NCBI GenBank assembly: GCA_012839925.1
Contig: DUMJ01000004.1
Location: forward strand, 1-58,498
DNA from: a bacterium
GTDB lineage: Bacteria > DUMJ01
Direction: 5' to 3'
DNA length: 58,498 nucleotides
The notes beneath the pieces are model-generated. The model was not told the origin of the DNA. It ran no database searches and worked only from the letters and a program-made list of their open reading frames with translations. Numbering within the stretch: position 1 is the first letter of the stretch; every line of letters starts with the position of its first letter. Of this stretch, positions 18,177-27,691 are shown in pieces. The position numbers were made by a program, and so were the translations under genes.

Positions 18177-18244
18177 TATTAACCTCCCACTAATTCAATA
18201 TTAAAATCTATTTTACCACAAATATAGAAAGACGTTTTGAGAAA

Positions 18245-18570
18245 TGTCAATAGTCTATGAAAATGTCAGGGGAAGGAAATGAAACATATGAGATTAATTT
18301 GTATTTCGTAGGGGCAATTCATGAATTGCCCCTACAATTTCGTCTTTTATGATAAAAACACCATGCCTTTATTCTTCCTCCCCCATCTCGGGGGAACGTT
18401 CTTACTTCTCACCCTCACCCCTACCCTCTCCCGTCAAGGGAGAGGGGAATAGGGGAGTCCATCGGGGGAACGCTCTCTTTTCTTCCTCCCCCATCTCGGG
18501 GGAGGATAGAGGTGGGGGCGGGGGATAGGTCAGAACTATTTACCCATGACAATATCACAGAACGTTAACA
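18245..18570 (+). repeat. Dispersed intergenic repeat, copy C (full length)
   Basis: The most complete copy in plus orientation. It starts TGTCAATAGTCT and has the perfect 28-bp palindrome at 18308-18335. G/C-rich blocks with internal inverted repeats (CTCCCGTCAAGGGAG) follow, and it ends ATATCACAGAACGTTAACA. It matches the reverse complement of 39877-40185 over its whole length. It abuts the ABC exporter promoter. Confidence 0.92.
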
Positions 18571-18575
18571 GGGAA

Positions 18576-18604
18576 TTGACTTTTTACTGATTATTCTATA
18601 CAAT
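18576..18604 (+). promoter_or_regulatory. Sigma-70 promoter for the ABC exporter operon
   Basis: TTGACT (18576-18581), 17-base spacer, TACAAT (18599-18604). It begins 6 bases after the end of repeat copy C. Confidence 0.75.
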
Positions 18605-18628
18605 ACTCTTACAATCTAAACAGGGGTG

Positions 18629-20371
18629 ATGGACTTGGAAAGCCTTAGAAGGGGTATCAGGAAGAATCTTGTCTTTTTTGTTCTTTCCATTTTATTTTCT
18701 ATCCTTGCTCTTTCACTGGATATGTTTAATCCGAGGATAGTTCAGGAGATTATAGATGGTGTTATTATTGGAGGGAGAATGGAAGATTTATCGAGGCTTC
18801 TCTTATTTCTCTCTATAATAACATTGTCCCGTGTATTATTGGGATATGGAAGAGGGTATTTTATGGATCTGGGCGGTTCTGCGCTAGCCAGCGATATAAG
18901 GGTTGATCTTCTTAAACATCTGCAGACCCTTCCTCTATCGTTCTTTGATCAGATAAATACCGGTGAATTAATGTCAAGGATAAAAGAGGATATTGATAAT
19001 GTTTGGTTTACCTTTGGGTTTGCTCTTATGTTTTTTGTGGAACAGGTGTTCTACTTTATTATCGCCGGTATCATATTATTTGGCATTAACAGGGAACTGA
19101 CCTTATTAATTGTTCTATTGTTGCCAATTATAGGATATATTGCATATAAACTGGAGGTCAGGATCGATAAGGTCTACGGAGAGATCTCTGACCAGGGGGT
19201 AAGGCTGAATACTACAGCCCAGGAGGATATAGCAGGTATAAGGGTGGTAAAATCCTTTGGCAGAGAAAGACATGAGATAGAAAAGTTCTTCAGAGAGAAT
19301 CACAGAAACTATGAGCTGAACGTGAAACAGGCAAAGACTCTGGCGAGCTATGGTCCCTGGATGGATTTCCTGACAAATATATCCATAGCGATAGCAATAA
19401 CTATTGGTGGTCTCTTCGTTATCAGGGAAACGATGTCTGTTGGGACACTGGTTGCTTTCAGTACCTATGTATCAATGCTGGTATGGCCTATGAGGATGCT
19501 CGGCTGGCTTATAAACGCACTCTCCCAGTGCAGGGCATCACTGAAGAAGATAGATAGATTTTTCAAGGAAAAACCGGAGAGAGAAGTTATCGGAAACCCG
19601 GTTATGTTAAAGGAGATAAGGGGAAATGTATCATTCAGAGATGTATCCTTCAAATACAAGGATGAGTATGTGCTGAAAAATATCAACTTTGAGCTTAAAG
19701 AGGGAAAGACCCTGGCGATAATGGGGACGACAGGGTCGGGAAAAACCACGCTGATAAACCTCATCGGAAGGTTCTACGAACCATGGGAAGGAGAGATACT
19801 TCTTGATGGTGTGGATATTAAGAATATAAGTCTGGAGGTTTTAAGAAGTGCTATATCGTATGTGCCACAGGACGTCTTCCTCTTCTCCGACACTGTTCTA
19901 GAAAACATAAGACTCGGGTCTCAAGTCCCCGAAGAGGAGATTATAAAAGCGCTGGAGACTGCAAGGGCTTATAACTTTGTGATGAACCTCCCCGAAGGGC
20001 TGGATACCATTGTTGGGGAAAGGGGACTGGGGCTCTCTGGAGGGCAAAAGCAGAGATTATCAATAGCCAGAGCGCTTGTCAGACGAGCCAGAATTTTAAT
20101 CCTCGATGATGTAACATCTTCCCTTGATATGGAGACAGAACATTATGTCCAGAGGGCTATTGAAAAGCACTACGGGGACTTCACAAAGATCATCATTGCT
20201 CACAGGGTCTCCGCAGTTAAAAATGCAGACGAGATAATTATACTTGAGAACGGAGAGATAGTAGAAAGAGGAACTCATCAGGAACTTTTAGCCCTCAGAG
20301 GAAGATATTTCGATATATACCAGGAACAGTACGGTAAGTATATCCTGGATTTTGAAGAGGAGATGGTATAA
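18629..20371 (+). CDS. Heterodimeric ABC exporter, subunit with degenerate ATPase site
   Basis: A 580-residue half-transporter. Six membrane helices lie in about 1-310 and the nucleotide-binding domain in about 335-570. Walker A is TTGSGKTT, the signature LSGGQKQR and Walker B ILILDD. Asp replaces the usual catalytic Glu (LDDVTSS), and the H-loop is IIAHRVS. Loss of the Glu with an intact LSGGQ is typical of the TM287/BmrC-like partner in heterodimeric multidrug exporters. GTG at 18626 directly precedes the ATG at 18629, and either could serve as the start. The transported compound is unknown. Confidence 0.93.
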   Translation: MDLESLRRGIRKNLVFFVLSILFSILALSLDMFNPRIVQEIIDGVIIGGRMEDLSRLLLFLSIITLSRVLLGYGRGYFMDLGGSALASDIRVDLLKHLQTLPLSFFDQINTGELMSRIKEDIDNVWFTFGFALMFFVEQVFYFIIAGIILFGINRELTLLIVLLLPIIGYIAYKLEVRIDKVYGEISDQGVRLNTTAQEDIAGIRVVKSFGRERHEIEKFFRENHRNYELNVKQAKTLASYGPWMDFLTNISIAIAITIGGLFVIRETMSVGTLVAFSTYVSMLVWPMRMLGWLINALSQCRASLKKIDRFFKEKPEREVIGNPVMLKEIRGNVSFRDVSFKYKDEYVLKNINFELKEGKTLAIMGTTGSGKTTLINLIGRFYEPWEGEILLDGVDIKNISLEVLRSAISYVPQDVFLFSDTVLENIRLGSQVPEEEIIKALETARAYNFVMNLPEGLDTIVGERGLGLSGGQKQRLSIARALVRRARILILDDVTSSLDMETEHYVQRAIEKHYGDFTKIIIAHRVSAVKNADEIIILENGEIVERGTHQELLALRGRYFDIYQEQYGKYILDFEEEMV

Positions 20372-20373
20372 AC

Positions 20374-22170
20374 GTGCCCTACAGTTTAAGAGAAGACGAG
20401 AAACTGGAAGAAAAAGTCAATATAGATATAATAAAAAGGCTCCTGAAGTATCTGAAACCATATAAAAAAGAGGTGGCAATAGTCCTTTTACTCGTCGGTA
20501 TCGTTATGGCGGTAGAACTTGCTAATCCATACTTTCTGAAGATAACTATAGATAGATATATAAAAGACAAAGATACCAGAGGTCTTATCTCAATTGGTGT
20601 CCTGCTCCTCATCCTCAATCTGGTCTCAGCCCTCTGCGCAAGAGCCAGAATAATAAGGATGTCCAGTGTAACTAATAGAATTCTTCTGGATATCAGGCAG
20701 GACTTGTATAATCATATTCAAAGATTATCGTTATCCTTCTTTGACGAGAGACCTGTGGGGAAGATTCTTGCCAGGGTGATAGGAGACGTGAATTCTCTCC
20801 ATAACCTGTTTACCATGAGTATTACCAACCTGATTCCTGATATAGCAATGATTATAGCAACATCTGTTATTATGTTCTCATTAAATGCAAAACTGGCACT
20901 GGTAGCTTTATCCACATTGCCAGTTTTAGTAATTACTCTATTCTCAATCCAGATAATATCAAGAAAGAGATGGCAGGTGGTAAGGAAAAAGAATTCAACC
21001 CTCAATGCATTCACCCATGAGAATTTTTCCGGGATCAGGGTTATAAAGTATTTTACCGCTGAAAGATACAGGTTTAACATCTTCAATGAGTTAGCCTGGG
21101 ATTTAAGGTCTGCATTTGTAAGGGCGGTAAGGATAAACGACCTTTTCTGGCCCATGGTGGATTTTTCCTGGGGATTGGGAACTGTTATAACATTTTACTT
21201 TGGTGTTAGGATGATAAATTCCGGGAATATCACTGTAGGGCTGCTGGTAGCATTTACAAATTATATAGCCATGTTCTGGAGACCAATAACAGACCTCAGC
21301 AATCTCTTCAATAACCTCGTTACCAGTATGGCAAGCGCTGAAAGAATATTTGAGATTCTGGATATAAACCCTCAGATAATAGAAAGGGATAATGCTATAG
21401 ATGTAGAGATAAAAGGAGGGGTGGAATTCAGAAATGTATCATTCTCCTACGATGGAGAAAAAAAAGTGCTTGATAATGTAAGCTTTAAGGTTAATCCAGG
21501 TGAAAAGGTTGCACTGGTAGGACATACAGGTGCAGGTAAAACTACCATTATCAATCTAATCTGCAGATTCTATGATGCACAGGAGGGAGAGGTCCTGATC
21601 GATGGAATTAATATAAAGGATATTAAGCTTGAATGTCTCAGAAGACAGATAGGAGTTATGCTTCAGGATACCTTTCTCTTTTCAGGAAGTATACTGGATA
21701 ATATCAAATATGGAAGACTGGATGCTAATGATGAGGAAGTGGTCCAGATTGCCAGATGGGTCTATGCCCATTCTTTCATCTCATCACTGGAGAAGGGGTA
21801 CGATACAGATATAAGAGAAAGAGGATTGAGACTTTCAACAGGACAGAGACAGCTCGTTTCTCTGGCAAGGACGTTAATAGCTGACCCAAAGATATTGATA
21901 CTCGATGAGGCAACAGCCAGCGTGGATACCTCTACTGAAAGACTGCTGCAAAAAGGTATAAGTAAACTGCTTGAAGGGAGAACAGCATTTATCATTGCCC
22001 ACAGATTATCCACCATTCAGAGCTCAGACAAGATACTTGTGGTGGAGAATGGAAAGATTGTGGAGATGGGAAAACATGATGAATTGATGGAGAAAAAGGG
22101 AATATATTATACTATGTTTATGTCCCAGTTCAGGTACTGGGAGGATAAAGAGAAGAATCTTGTAAGCTGA
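20374..22170 (+). CDS. Heterodimeric ABC exporter, catalytically complete subunit
   Basis: A 598-residue half-transporter with GTG start at 20374, two bases after the partner's stop. Six membrane helices lie in about 35-325. The nucleotide domain (about 350-585) has Walker A HTGAGKTT, Walker B ILILDEATAS with the catalytic Glu, and H-loop IIAHRLS. The signature is altered to LSTGQRQ. The partner has the opposite pattern (normal LSGGQ, missing Glu). Pairing therefore makes one degenerate and one active ATP site, as known for TM287/288. Confidence 0.93.
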   Translation: MPYSLREDEKLEEKVNIDIIKRLLKYLKPYKKEVAIVLLLVGIVMAVELANPYFLKITIDRYIKDKDTRGLISIGVLLLILNLVSALCARARIIRMSSVTNRILLDIRQDLYNHIQRLSLSFFDERPVGKILARVIGDVNSLHNLFTMSITNLIPDIAMIIATSVIMFSLNAKLALVALSTLPVLVITLFSIQIISRKRWQVVRKKNSTLNAFTHENFSGIRVIKYFTAERYRFNIFNELAWDLRSAFVRAVRINDLFWPMVDFSWGLGTVITFYFGVRMINSGNITVGLLVAFTNYIAMFWRPITDLSNLFNNLVTSMASAERIFEILDINPQIIERDNAIDVEIKGGVEFRNVSFSYDGEKKVLDNVSFKVNPGEKVALVGHTGAGKTTIINLICRFYDAQEGEVLIDGINIKDIKLECLRRQIGVMLQDTFLFSGSILDNIKYGRLDANDEEVVQIARWVYAHSFISSLEKGYDTDIRERGLRLSTGQRQLVSLARTLIADPKILILDEATASVDTSTERLLQKGISKLLEGRTAFIIAHRLSTIQSSDKILVVENGKIVEMGKHDELMEKKGIYYTMFMSQFRYWEDKEKNLVS

Positions 22171-22186
22171 TCAGGAGGTGTGATAT

Positions 22187-22753
22187 ATGGAGGTAACTGT
22201 AAAATATTTTGAGACTAAAGGGGAGGTCAATACAGAAGAAACACTGAATATAGCAAAAGAAAGAGCAAAGGCTTTAAGGATAAACCAGGTGGTGGTTGCA
22301 TCCACTTATGGGGGAACAGGGAAAAAAGCTGTGGAGGTCTTCAGAGATACAGACATAAATCTGGTAATAGTCACCATATCTTCGGGGTTTACAAGAGAAG
22401 GATGGATAATGCCAGATAGTGTGAGAAAAGAGCTTGAGGTAAAAGGGGCAAAGGTCTTGACCTGTATCCATGCATTGGGTGACGATGTGAGTAATGCATT
22501 TACCGCAAAGTTTGGAGGGCACAATCCTAATGAGATAGTGGCTGAAGTCCTGAGGAGATTTTCTCAGGGGATGAAGGTCGCGGTAGAGATAGCCATTATG
22601 GCAGCAGAGGCAGGGCTGATAGATGTGAATCAGGAAGCCATAGCTATAGGAGGGACAGACAGAGGTGCAGATACAGCCATAGTGGTAAAACCAGCATATG
22701 CAAGAGATTTTCTTTCCTTTGAGATAAAAGAGATTCTGGCAAAACCGAGATAG
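22187..22753 (+). CDS. Pyruvate kinase alpha/beta (C-terminal) domain protein
   Basis: A 188-residue stand-alone version of the pyruvate-kinase C-terminal domain. It has STYGGTGKKAVEVF near 42-55, VTISSGFTREGW near 66 and AIAIGGTDRGADTAIVVKPA near 160-180. No catalytic pyruvate-kinase barrel is attached. Homologues occur in many anaerobes and archaea with no settled role. AGGAGGTG precedes the ATG, 16 bases after the ABC exporter. It probably shares that transcript and leads into the oxidoreductase gene. Confidence 0.85.
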   Translation: MEVTVKYFETKGEVNTEETLNIAKERAKALRINQVVVASTYGGTGKKAVEVFRDTDINLVIVTISSGFTREGWIMPDSVRKELEVKGAKVLTCIHALGDDVSNAFTAKFGGHNPNEIVAEVLRRFSQGMKVAVEIAIMAAEAGLIDVNQEAIAIGGTDRGADTAIVVKPAYARDFLSFEIKEILAKPR

Positions 22754-22762
22754 GAGGGATTA

Positions 22763-23902
22763 ATGGAAAGAGTAAAGTCAGCCATCGCCGGATGCGGTGG
22801 TATAGCAGGAGCACATGTAAAGGGATTAAAACTTCTATGGGAAAATGATATAAAGACATTCGAGATTGTATCTGTATGTGACATAGATGAGGCTCGAGCA
22901 GAAAAAATGGCAGAAGATATAGGTTCTTTTCAGGGTTATAAACCTGCAGTATATACAGATGTTGATGAGATGCTGGTTAAAGAGCCTGACGTCCAGGCTG
23001 TTGATATCTGTACCACACATAATGAGCATCATACGGTGGCTATCAAGTGTCTATCGGCAAAGAAGCATGTCACTATAGAAAAACCCCTGGCACTAACTAT
23101 AAGATACGCCCATATGATACTGGATTCAGCAGAAAAGAATAGATGCATACTTCAGGTAGCTGAAAATTACAGGAGAGCCCTCTCTGAGAGAACCATAAAC
23201 TGGGTTATAAAATCAGGAAAGATCGGAAAGCCGACGATGCTTTTCTGGGAGGATATCTCTGAGAGATTGTGGTACTGGGGATGGAGAGACCATAAAGATA
23301 TATCCGGTGGTGGATGGACTCTTGATGGTGGTGTCCATTTTGCAGACCTGTTCAGATACCATATAGGAGAGGTGGAGGAGTTATACGCCGTATCTAAAAC
23401 ATATAATCCGATAAGATTTAAAGACAGAGATAAACTTTCTGATCCGGTAGTAATAGATGTTGAAGATACAACAATGTCTGTACTAAAATTTGAAAATGGT
23501 GTAACAGGGACATGGGTCTTAACAAACTCTGCGGTGGGGAAAAAGACAAGCTTCAGGGCTATATATGGGGATAAAGGTTCTATAGTATGGGATGATGGAC
23601 TTTATACCAGGGAGGGGCATATCTCTTTAGAAAAGCTGGAAGAGGAATATCTAGACTCACTCTCTTCTGAGGAGAGAGAAAGGCTTTTCCCAAAGGGAAT
23701 CAAAGATACAATTGCCATAGAATTAAAAGAGTTCTTTGATGCAATCCTGGGAGCGGGTGAGATAGAGACCACCGGAGAGGTTGGATTGAAGGATGAGGCT
23801 ATAAGTATGGCTGTTTATGAATCGAGTTGGCTAAATATGCCTGTTAAGATAAAAGATGTAGAAGAATGCAAGGTGGAAAATTATCAGAAAACTCTAATGT
23901 GA
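22763..23902 (+). CDS. Gfo/Idh/MocA family oxidoreductase
   Basis: A 379-residue NAD(P)-dependent dehydrogenase. The N-terminal Rossmann fold has [13 protein letters not shown] near 8-20, the family's EKPLAL near 109, and a C-terminal beta-sheet domain ([17 protein letters not shown] near 187-203, with the His of the catalytic region). Members oxidise or reduce sugars, inositols or related cyclic substrates; the specific one is unclear. It sits between the pyruvate-kinase C-domain gene and rubredoxin, all on one strand with short gaps. AGGAGG precedes the ATG. Confidence 0.92.
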   Translation: MERVKSAIAGCGGIAGAHVKGLKLLWENDIKTFEIVSVCDIDEARAEKMAEDIGSFQGYKPAVYTDVDEMLVKEPDVQAVDICTTHNEHHTVAIKCLSAKKHVTIEKPLALTIRYAHMILDSAEKNRCILQVAENYRRALSERTINWVIKSGKIGKPTMLFWEDISERLWYWGWRDHKDISGGGWTLDGGVHFADLFRYHIGEVEELYAVSKTYNPIRFKDRDKLSDPVVIDVEDTTMSVLKFENGVTGTWVLTNSAVGKKTSFRAIYGDKGSIVWDDGLYTREGHISLEKLEEEYLDSLSSEERERLFPKGIKDTIAIELKEFFDAILGAGEIETTGEVGLKDEAISMAVYESSWLNMPVKIKDVEECKVENYQKTLM

Positions 23903-23912
23903 GGAGGAAAGT

Positions 23913-24071
23913 ATGGGAAAGTGGCAATGCACCGTATGCGGGTATATTTATGACCCGAAAGAGGGAGACCCGGAGAATGGAATTCCACCTGGAACTCCAT
24001 TTGAAGAACTACCCGATGACTGGGTTTGCCCTGATTGTGGGGCGCCAAAAGAAGACTTTGAAAAAATCTAA
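23913..24071 (+). CDS. Rubredoxin
   Basis: A 52-residue protein starting [20 protein letters not shown], with CTVCG at 6-10 and CPDCGAP at 39-45. These are the four iron-binding cysteines in the canonical CxxCG...CPxCG spacing. WVCPDC and the P-G-T-P-F-E-E-L-P stretch are standard rubredoxin core. It is a one-electron carrier, in anaerobes often serving oxygen or superoxide defence. GAGGAGG at 23901-23907 gives the ATG at 23913. It is last in the operon, followed by a terminator hairpin. Confidence 0.96.
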   Translation: MGKWQCTVCGYIYDPKEGDPENGIPPGTPFEELPDDWVCPDCGAPKEDFEKI

Positions 24072-24078
24072 AAGATAT

Positions 24079-24108
24079 GGGGTGGACGTAAGTCTACCCC
24101 TAAATTTT
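24079..24108. terminator. Terminator hairpin between rubredoxin and comF
   Basis: GGGGTGGAC (24079-24087), loop GTAA, GTCTACCCC (24092-24100), then TAAATTTTT. It overlaps the stop codon of the convergent comF-like gene. Confidence 0.8.
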
Positions 24109-24801
24109 TAAATCCCTCGCCAGTGTCAGAACCCTCACCTCTTTTATCCCTCTTTCTAGCAGTGTCTTTCCAGCCTCATTCACAGTAGCACCGGTTGTAT
24201 ATACATCATCTACAAGGAGCACTCTTTTCCCTTTCAGATCTCTGTCTGAGAGGAGAAATGCTTTATTTATATTCTTTATCCTCTCTGCTGGACTTAAACT
24301 TATAGAAGGGACGGTTTCCTTTATCCTTACAAGACCGGAAGATACTGGCAGTTTGAGAATCTTGCCAACCTCCAGAGCCAAGATCTCGGACTGGTTAAAA
24401 CCCCTCTCCTTCAGCCTTCTATCAGACAGTGGGATGGGGACAATCACATCCATTTTCCAGTTCAGGTTTAGAGCGAACTCTCCAAGAAGATTCCCCAGAA
24501 ATTCGCCTATCCTTTTTTTCTTTTCAAATTTAAATCTTATAATGGCAATTTTTATAACCCCATCATACAGGGCATAAGACCTGGCTCTGGAAAAATATGG
24601 GGGATTTTGCCTGCACCTGAAACAGATATTACTTTTCTCCACAGGGCTGCCACATATCTTGCATACAGGAATGGGGACAGGAGATACCCTGGAGAGACAA
24701 TCACTGCAGATGATTTCTCTGCTTATCCTCTTACATACAAGACATCTGGAAGGGAAGATGAGCTCACTGAAGGGCATACCTGGGAAAACACTTTTTGACA
24801 T
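24100..24801 (-). CDS. ComF family phosphoribosyltransferase-like protein
   Basis: A 233-residue protein. The N-terminal zinc-ribbon part has CxxC pairs (CLVC, CSDC, CKIC, CFRC in the first 72 residues). The phosphoribosyltransferase domain has PRPP motif VLLVDDVYTTGATV near 194-207. ComF proteins take part in DNA uptake and handling in competent bacteria; the enzymatic activity is not settled. The start at 24801 overlaps tatD by 38 bases; an internal ATG at 24777 is an alternative. It is the last gene of the metG-tatD-comF operon. Confidence 0.9.
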   Translation of the reverse strand: MSKSVFPGMPFSELIFPSRCLVCKRISREIICSDCLSRVSPVPIPVCKICGSPVEKSNICFRCRQNPPYFSRARSYALYDGVIKIAIIRFKFEKKKRIGEFLGNLLGEFALNLNWKMDVIVPIPLSDRRLKERGFNQSEILALEVGKILKLPVSSGLVRIKETVPSISLSPAERIKNINKAFLLSDRDLKGKRVLLVDDVYTTGATVNEAGKTLLERGIKEVRVLTLARDLKI

Positions 24802-25522
24802 TCTCTTCTAAAATTTTCTCCAGCTCTTCTATCTCTATCTCCTTTATCTCAGAGATCTTCCTGGCTATATATATCAGATTTGCAGGTTCGTTTCTCTTAC
24901 CTCTGAACGGTTCAGGGGCAAGATAGGGGGCATCTGTCTCTATGAGAATCCTGTCAAGAGGACATCTCTTTACTACCTCTATGGTCTCTTTTGCGTTATG
25001 AAATGTTACAGGTCCATCAAAACCTATGAAAAAACCGTGAGAGAGGGCTTCTTCCAGAAAAGAAATCCCTCCTGAATAACAGTGCAAAACTCCCCTTACA
25101 TCAAAACCCTTCAGAATATTGAATGCTTCTCTGTAGGCATCCCTTATATGGAGAGATACGGGGATGGATAATTCTTGAGCCAGTGTCAACTGCCTTTCAA
25201 ACACTTCTATCTGGGTACCTCTGGGGGATAGATTCCTGTAATAATCCAGTCCTATCTCTCCTATACCCAGGACCTTTTTATCGTTTGTTGCTTCTGAAAG
25301 CCATGTCAAAAACTCCTCTGTAAGTTCTCCGGCATCGTGAGGATGAATTCCAAGGAGGGCAAATACATCCTGGAATCTCCTGGCAACAGAGAGGGAAAAC
25401 CTGCTCGATTCAATATTATACCCTACCGATACAAAAGCACTAACACCTACCCCCCTGGCTCTATCCAGAATTTCCTCTATATCATCAAATTCATCCAGAT
25501 GGAGATGGGTATCTATAAGCAA
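24764..25522 (-). CDS. tatD: TatD family metal-dependent DNase
   Basis: A 252-residue TIM-barrel hydrolase. THLHLDEF at 5-12 gives the HxH metal site. IGEIGLDYY near 92, His in SLHIRDA near 127, His in LHCYSGG near 150 and ETDAPYL near 200 complete the TatD signature. Family members are 3'-5' exonucleases or DNA-repair hydrolases in the cytoplasm. The gene directly follows metG's tRNA-binding subunit gene, an association common in bacteria (metG-tatD). Confidence 0.94.
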   Translation of the reverse strand: MLIDTHLHLDEFDDIEEILDRARGVGVSAFVSVGYNIESSRFSLSVARRFQDVFALLGIHPHDAGELTEEFLTWLSEATNDKKVLGIGEIGLDYYRNLSPRGTQIEVFERQLTLAQELSIPVSLHIRDAYREAFNILKGFDVRGVLHCYSGGISFLEEALSHGFFIGFDGPVTFHNAKETIEVVKRCPLDRILIETDAPYLAPEPFRGKRNEPANLIYIARKISEIKEIEIEELEKILEENVKKCFPRYALQ

Positions 25523-25526
25523 GAGA

Positions 25527-25853
25527 TTATTTTACTTTAGCCCCTGGAGGCATCTCTCTGTCTGGAGATATAACGGATATAACACCTCCGTCAGAGGCTG
25601 CCAGAATCATCCCATTAGATTGGATCCCTCTTATAACGGCAGGCTTGAGGTTGGCAACAATAACAACCTCTTTACCTATAAGGTCTTGGGGGCTGTAAAC
25701 CTCTGCTATACCTGCCACAAGCTGACGGTATTCGCTACCAATATCCACCACAAGCTGGAGCAGTTTTTTTGCCCCTTCAACATTCTTTGCATCCACTATC
25801 TTTCCGACCCTCAGGTCTAATCTCTGAAATTCTTCTATTGTTATCTCTTCCAT
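25527..25853 (-). CDS. Methionyl-tRNA synthetase beta subunit (tRNA-binding domain)
   Basis: A 108-residue EMAP-II-like OB-fold protein. It has FQRLDLRVGKIVDAKNVEGA at 9-28 and RGIQSNGMILAA near 75-86, the hallmarks of the C-terminal tRNA-binding domain of MetRS. Here it is encoded separately, 2 bases downstream of the catalytic subunit, instead of being fused. It would dimerise and increase tRNA affinity. Confidence 0.92.
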   Translation of the reverse strand: MEEITIEEFQRLDLRVGKIVDAKNVEGAKKLLQLVVDIGSEYRQLVAGIAEVYSPQDLIGKEVVIVANLKPAVIRGIQSNGMILAASDGGVISVISPDREMPPGAKVK

Positions 25854-25855
25854 AT

Positions 25856-27400
25856 CTACACCTCTATCCTGGGAAATAATGGACTTACTTCCGGAATCTT
25901 CCAGCCAGGCTTGAGTTTCCCCCAGCTCTCCAGTGCTTCTTTTCTGGTGGAAGATTCGACATCTAAACCAAGAGAAGAGAGAAGATACCTCGATACCTCT
26001 GGCATAAATGGAGAGATCAGTATAGATATATTCCTTATAGATTCAAAGACATTGAACATTACACTGTCAAACTCTTCTCTTTTTCCCTCTTTTGCCAGAG
26101 ACCAGGGCGCCTTCTGATCCAGATACTTATTAACCGCACCTATAAATTCCCATATACCGGTTAATACCTTTGTATATTCAAAGTTTGTCATAAGCCCATC
26201 TAAATTTTTCACTATGGAATCTTTTATATTGAGGAGCTCACCATCAACAGTTCCACTGCCGGGTATAATTCCGTCTCCATATCTTGTTATTATACCAACA
26301 CTCCTGAAGAACAGGTTCCCCAGGTCATTGGCAAGGTCAGAGTTTACCCTGTGTATAAAGTTCTCATCGGAGTATTCTCCATCTAGCCCCAGCGGGACCT
26401 CTCTCATTAGGAAGTATCTCACAGCATCTACAGCTATATCCTCTGCAAACCCCTTATCAACCAGACTTCTTGCCATTACCAGCGGGTCTATCACATTCCC
26501 TTTACTCTTGGACATCTTCTCCTGCTTTACTGTCCAGAATCCGTGAACAAATACCTGCCGTGGTGGCTCAACTCCAAGAGCCATTAACATGGCTGGCCAT
26601 ATGGCAGCGTGAAACCACATTATATCCTTACCAACAAGATGAACAGCTGGCCAGTATGTCTCAAATCTCTCAACATCTTCAGGGTAACCAACCACGGTGA
26701 GATAGTTTATAAGTGCATCAACCCATACGTATATGGAATATTCTTCAGAAAATGGAAGAGAAATCCCCCAGCTGAGACCTTTTCTTGAGATACACAGGTC
26801 TCTTATACCTGCTTTTATCCTGCTTATGAGTTCCTGTCTTCTGGTATCGGGCTTTACAAAGTCAGGGTTCTCTTCCACATGTCTTAAGAGTCTATCCTGA
26901 TATTCAGACATCCTGAAGAAGTAATCTTCCTCCTGATTCCATATAACAGGTCTATTACAGTTTGGACAATTTCCACCAACAAGCTCATCTTCCTGCAAGA
27001 ATGTCTCGCAGGGGACACAGTACCATCCTTCATAGATACCTTTATATATATCCCCCTGCTCATATAACCTGTTGACTATATATTTAACCACCTTCTCATG
27101 TCTTGGCTCGGTGGTCCTGATAAAATCGTCATAAGAAATATGGAGCTTCTTCCATGTATCCTTAAATACCTGCGAATATATATCCACATGTTCTTTGGGG
27201 TCTCTATTCTGCGCCCTTGCTGCCTCCAGTATCTTCTGCCCATGTTCATCTGTTCCAGTAGAGAAAAGAACCTTATAACCCCACATCCTCTTGAACCTGG
27301 CTATCACATCGGCAGTAATTGTAGTATAAGAATGCCCAATATGGGGGGAGGCATTCACATAGTATATGGGTGTGGTTATGTAAAAAGTCCCTTCTTTCAT
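25856..27400 (-). CDS. metG: Methionine-tRNA ligase, catalytic subunit
   Basis: A 514-residue class I aminoacyl-tRNA synthetase. It has SPHIGHSY (HIGH motif, near 13-20), a zinc knuckle CVPCE...CPNC (near 128-147), KMSKSKGN (KMSKS, near 299-306) and the helical anticodon domain. It ends where the fused tRNA-binding domain would begin; that domain is the next gene. The four-cysteine zinc knob is the one-knuckle type. It is co-transcribed with an upstream DUF1292 gene (3-base gap) and tatD. Confidence 0.96.
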   Translation of the reverse strand: MKEGTFYITTPIYYVNASPHIGHSYTTITADVIARFKRMWGYKVLFSTGTDEHGQKILEAARAQNRDPKEHVDIYSQVFKDTWKKLHISYDDFIRTTEPRHEKVVKYIVNRLYEQGDIYKGIYEGWYCVPCETFLQEDELVGGNCPNCNRPVIWNQEEDYFFRMSEYQDRLLRHVEENPDFVKPDTRRQELISRIKAGIRDLCISRKGLSWGISLPFSEEYSIYVWVDALINYLTVVGYPEDVERFETYWPAVHLVGKDIMWFHAAIWPAMLMALGVEPPRQVFVHGFWTVKQEKMSKSKGNVIDPLVMARSLVDKGFAEDIAVDAVRYFLMREVPLGLDGEYSDENFIHRVNSDLANDLGNLFFRSVGIITRYGDGIIPGSGTVDGELLNIKDSIVKNLDGLMTNFEYTKVLTGIWEFIGAVNKYLDQKAPWSLAKEGKREEFDSVMFNVFESIRNISILISPFMPEVSRYLLSSLGLDVESSTRKEALESWGKLKPGWKIPEVSPLFPRIEV

Positions 27401-27403
27401 CTG

Positions 27404-27637
27404 TCAATTTACCTCTCTATCCTCAAGTTCAGATGTGAGGTATAACTCTACCTCCATAAACTCTTCATCGGTCAGTTCTCTGAGCATCCCTCCATCTATC
27501 CTCATTATGAAGGCACTTGCTATTTCTCCCTGAGGAGCAAGTACTATATAGTCTTTATCCTTTATATTAAAGAGATCTATCACCTGAAAATCGCTGTAAT
27601 TGCCAAATTCGTCTATTATCTTAACAGAGTCCTCCAT
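27404..27637 (-). CDS. DUF1292 domain protein
   Basis: A 77-residue acidic protein. It has the DUF1292 pattern of a beta-rich start (VKIIDEFGNYSDFQVIDLF), a DKDYIVLAP core and an LTDEEFMEVELYL end. In Firmicutes such proteins lie near ruvX and alaS, with no established activity. Here it heads the metG operon. TATAAT on the minus strand at 27680-27685 may be the -10 of its promoter, just past the glutamate synthase operon. Confidence 0.8.
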   Translation of the reverse strand: MEDSVKIIDEFGNYSDFQVIDLFNIKDKDYIVLAPQGEIASAFIMRIDGGMLRELTDEEFMEVELYLTSELEDREVN

Positions 27638-27691
27638 ATAACCTCCTTGTAGGATGGAGCCAACTTTTTGCTGTTTGTATATTATAACATT

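Noticed and set aside
181..18570. Possible CRISPR array from the recurring palindromic repeats
   Set aside because: Copies are kilobases apart, lack regular spacers and show no cas genes.
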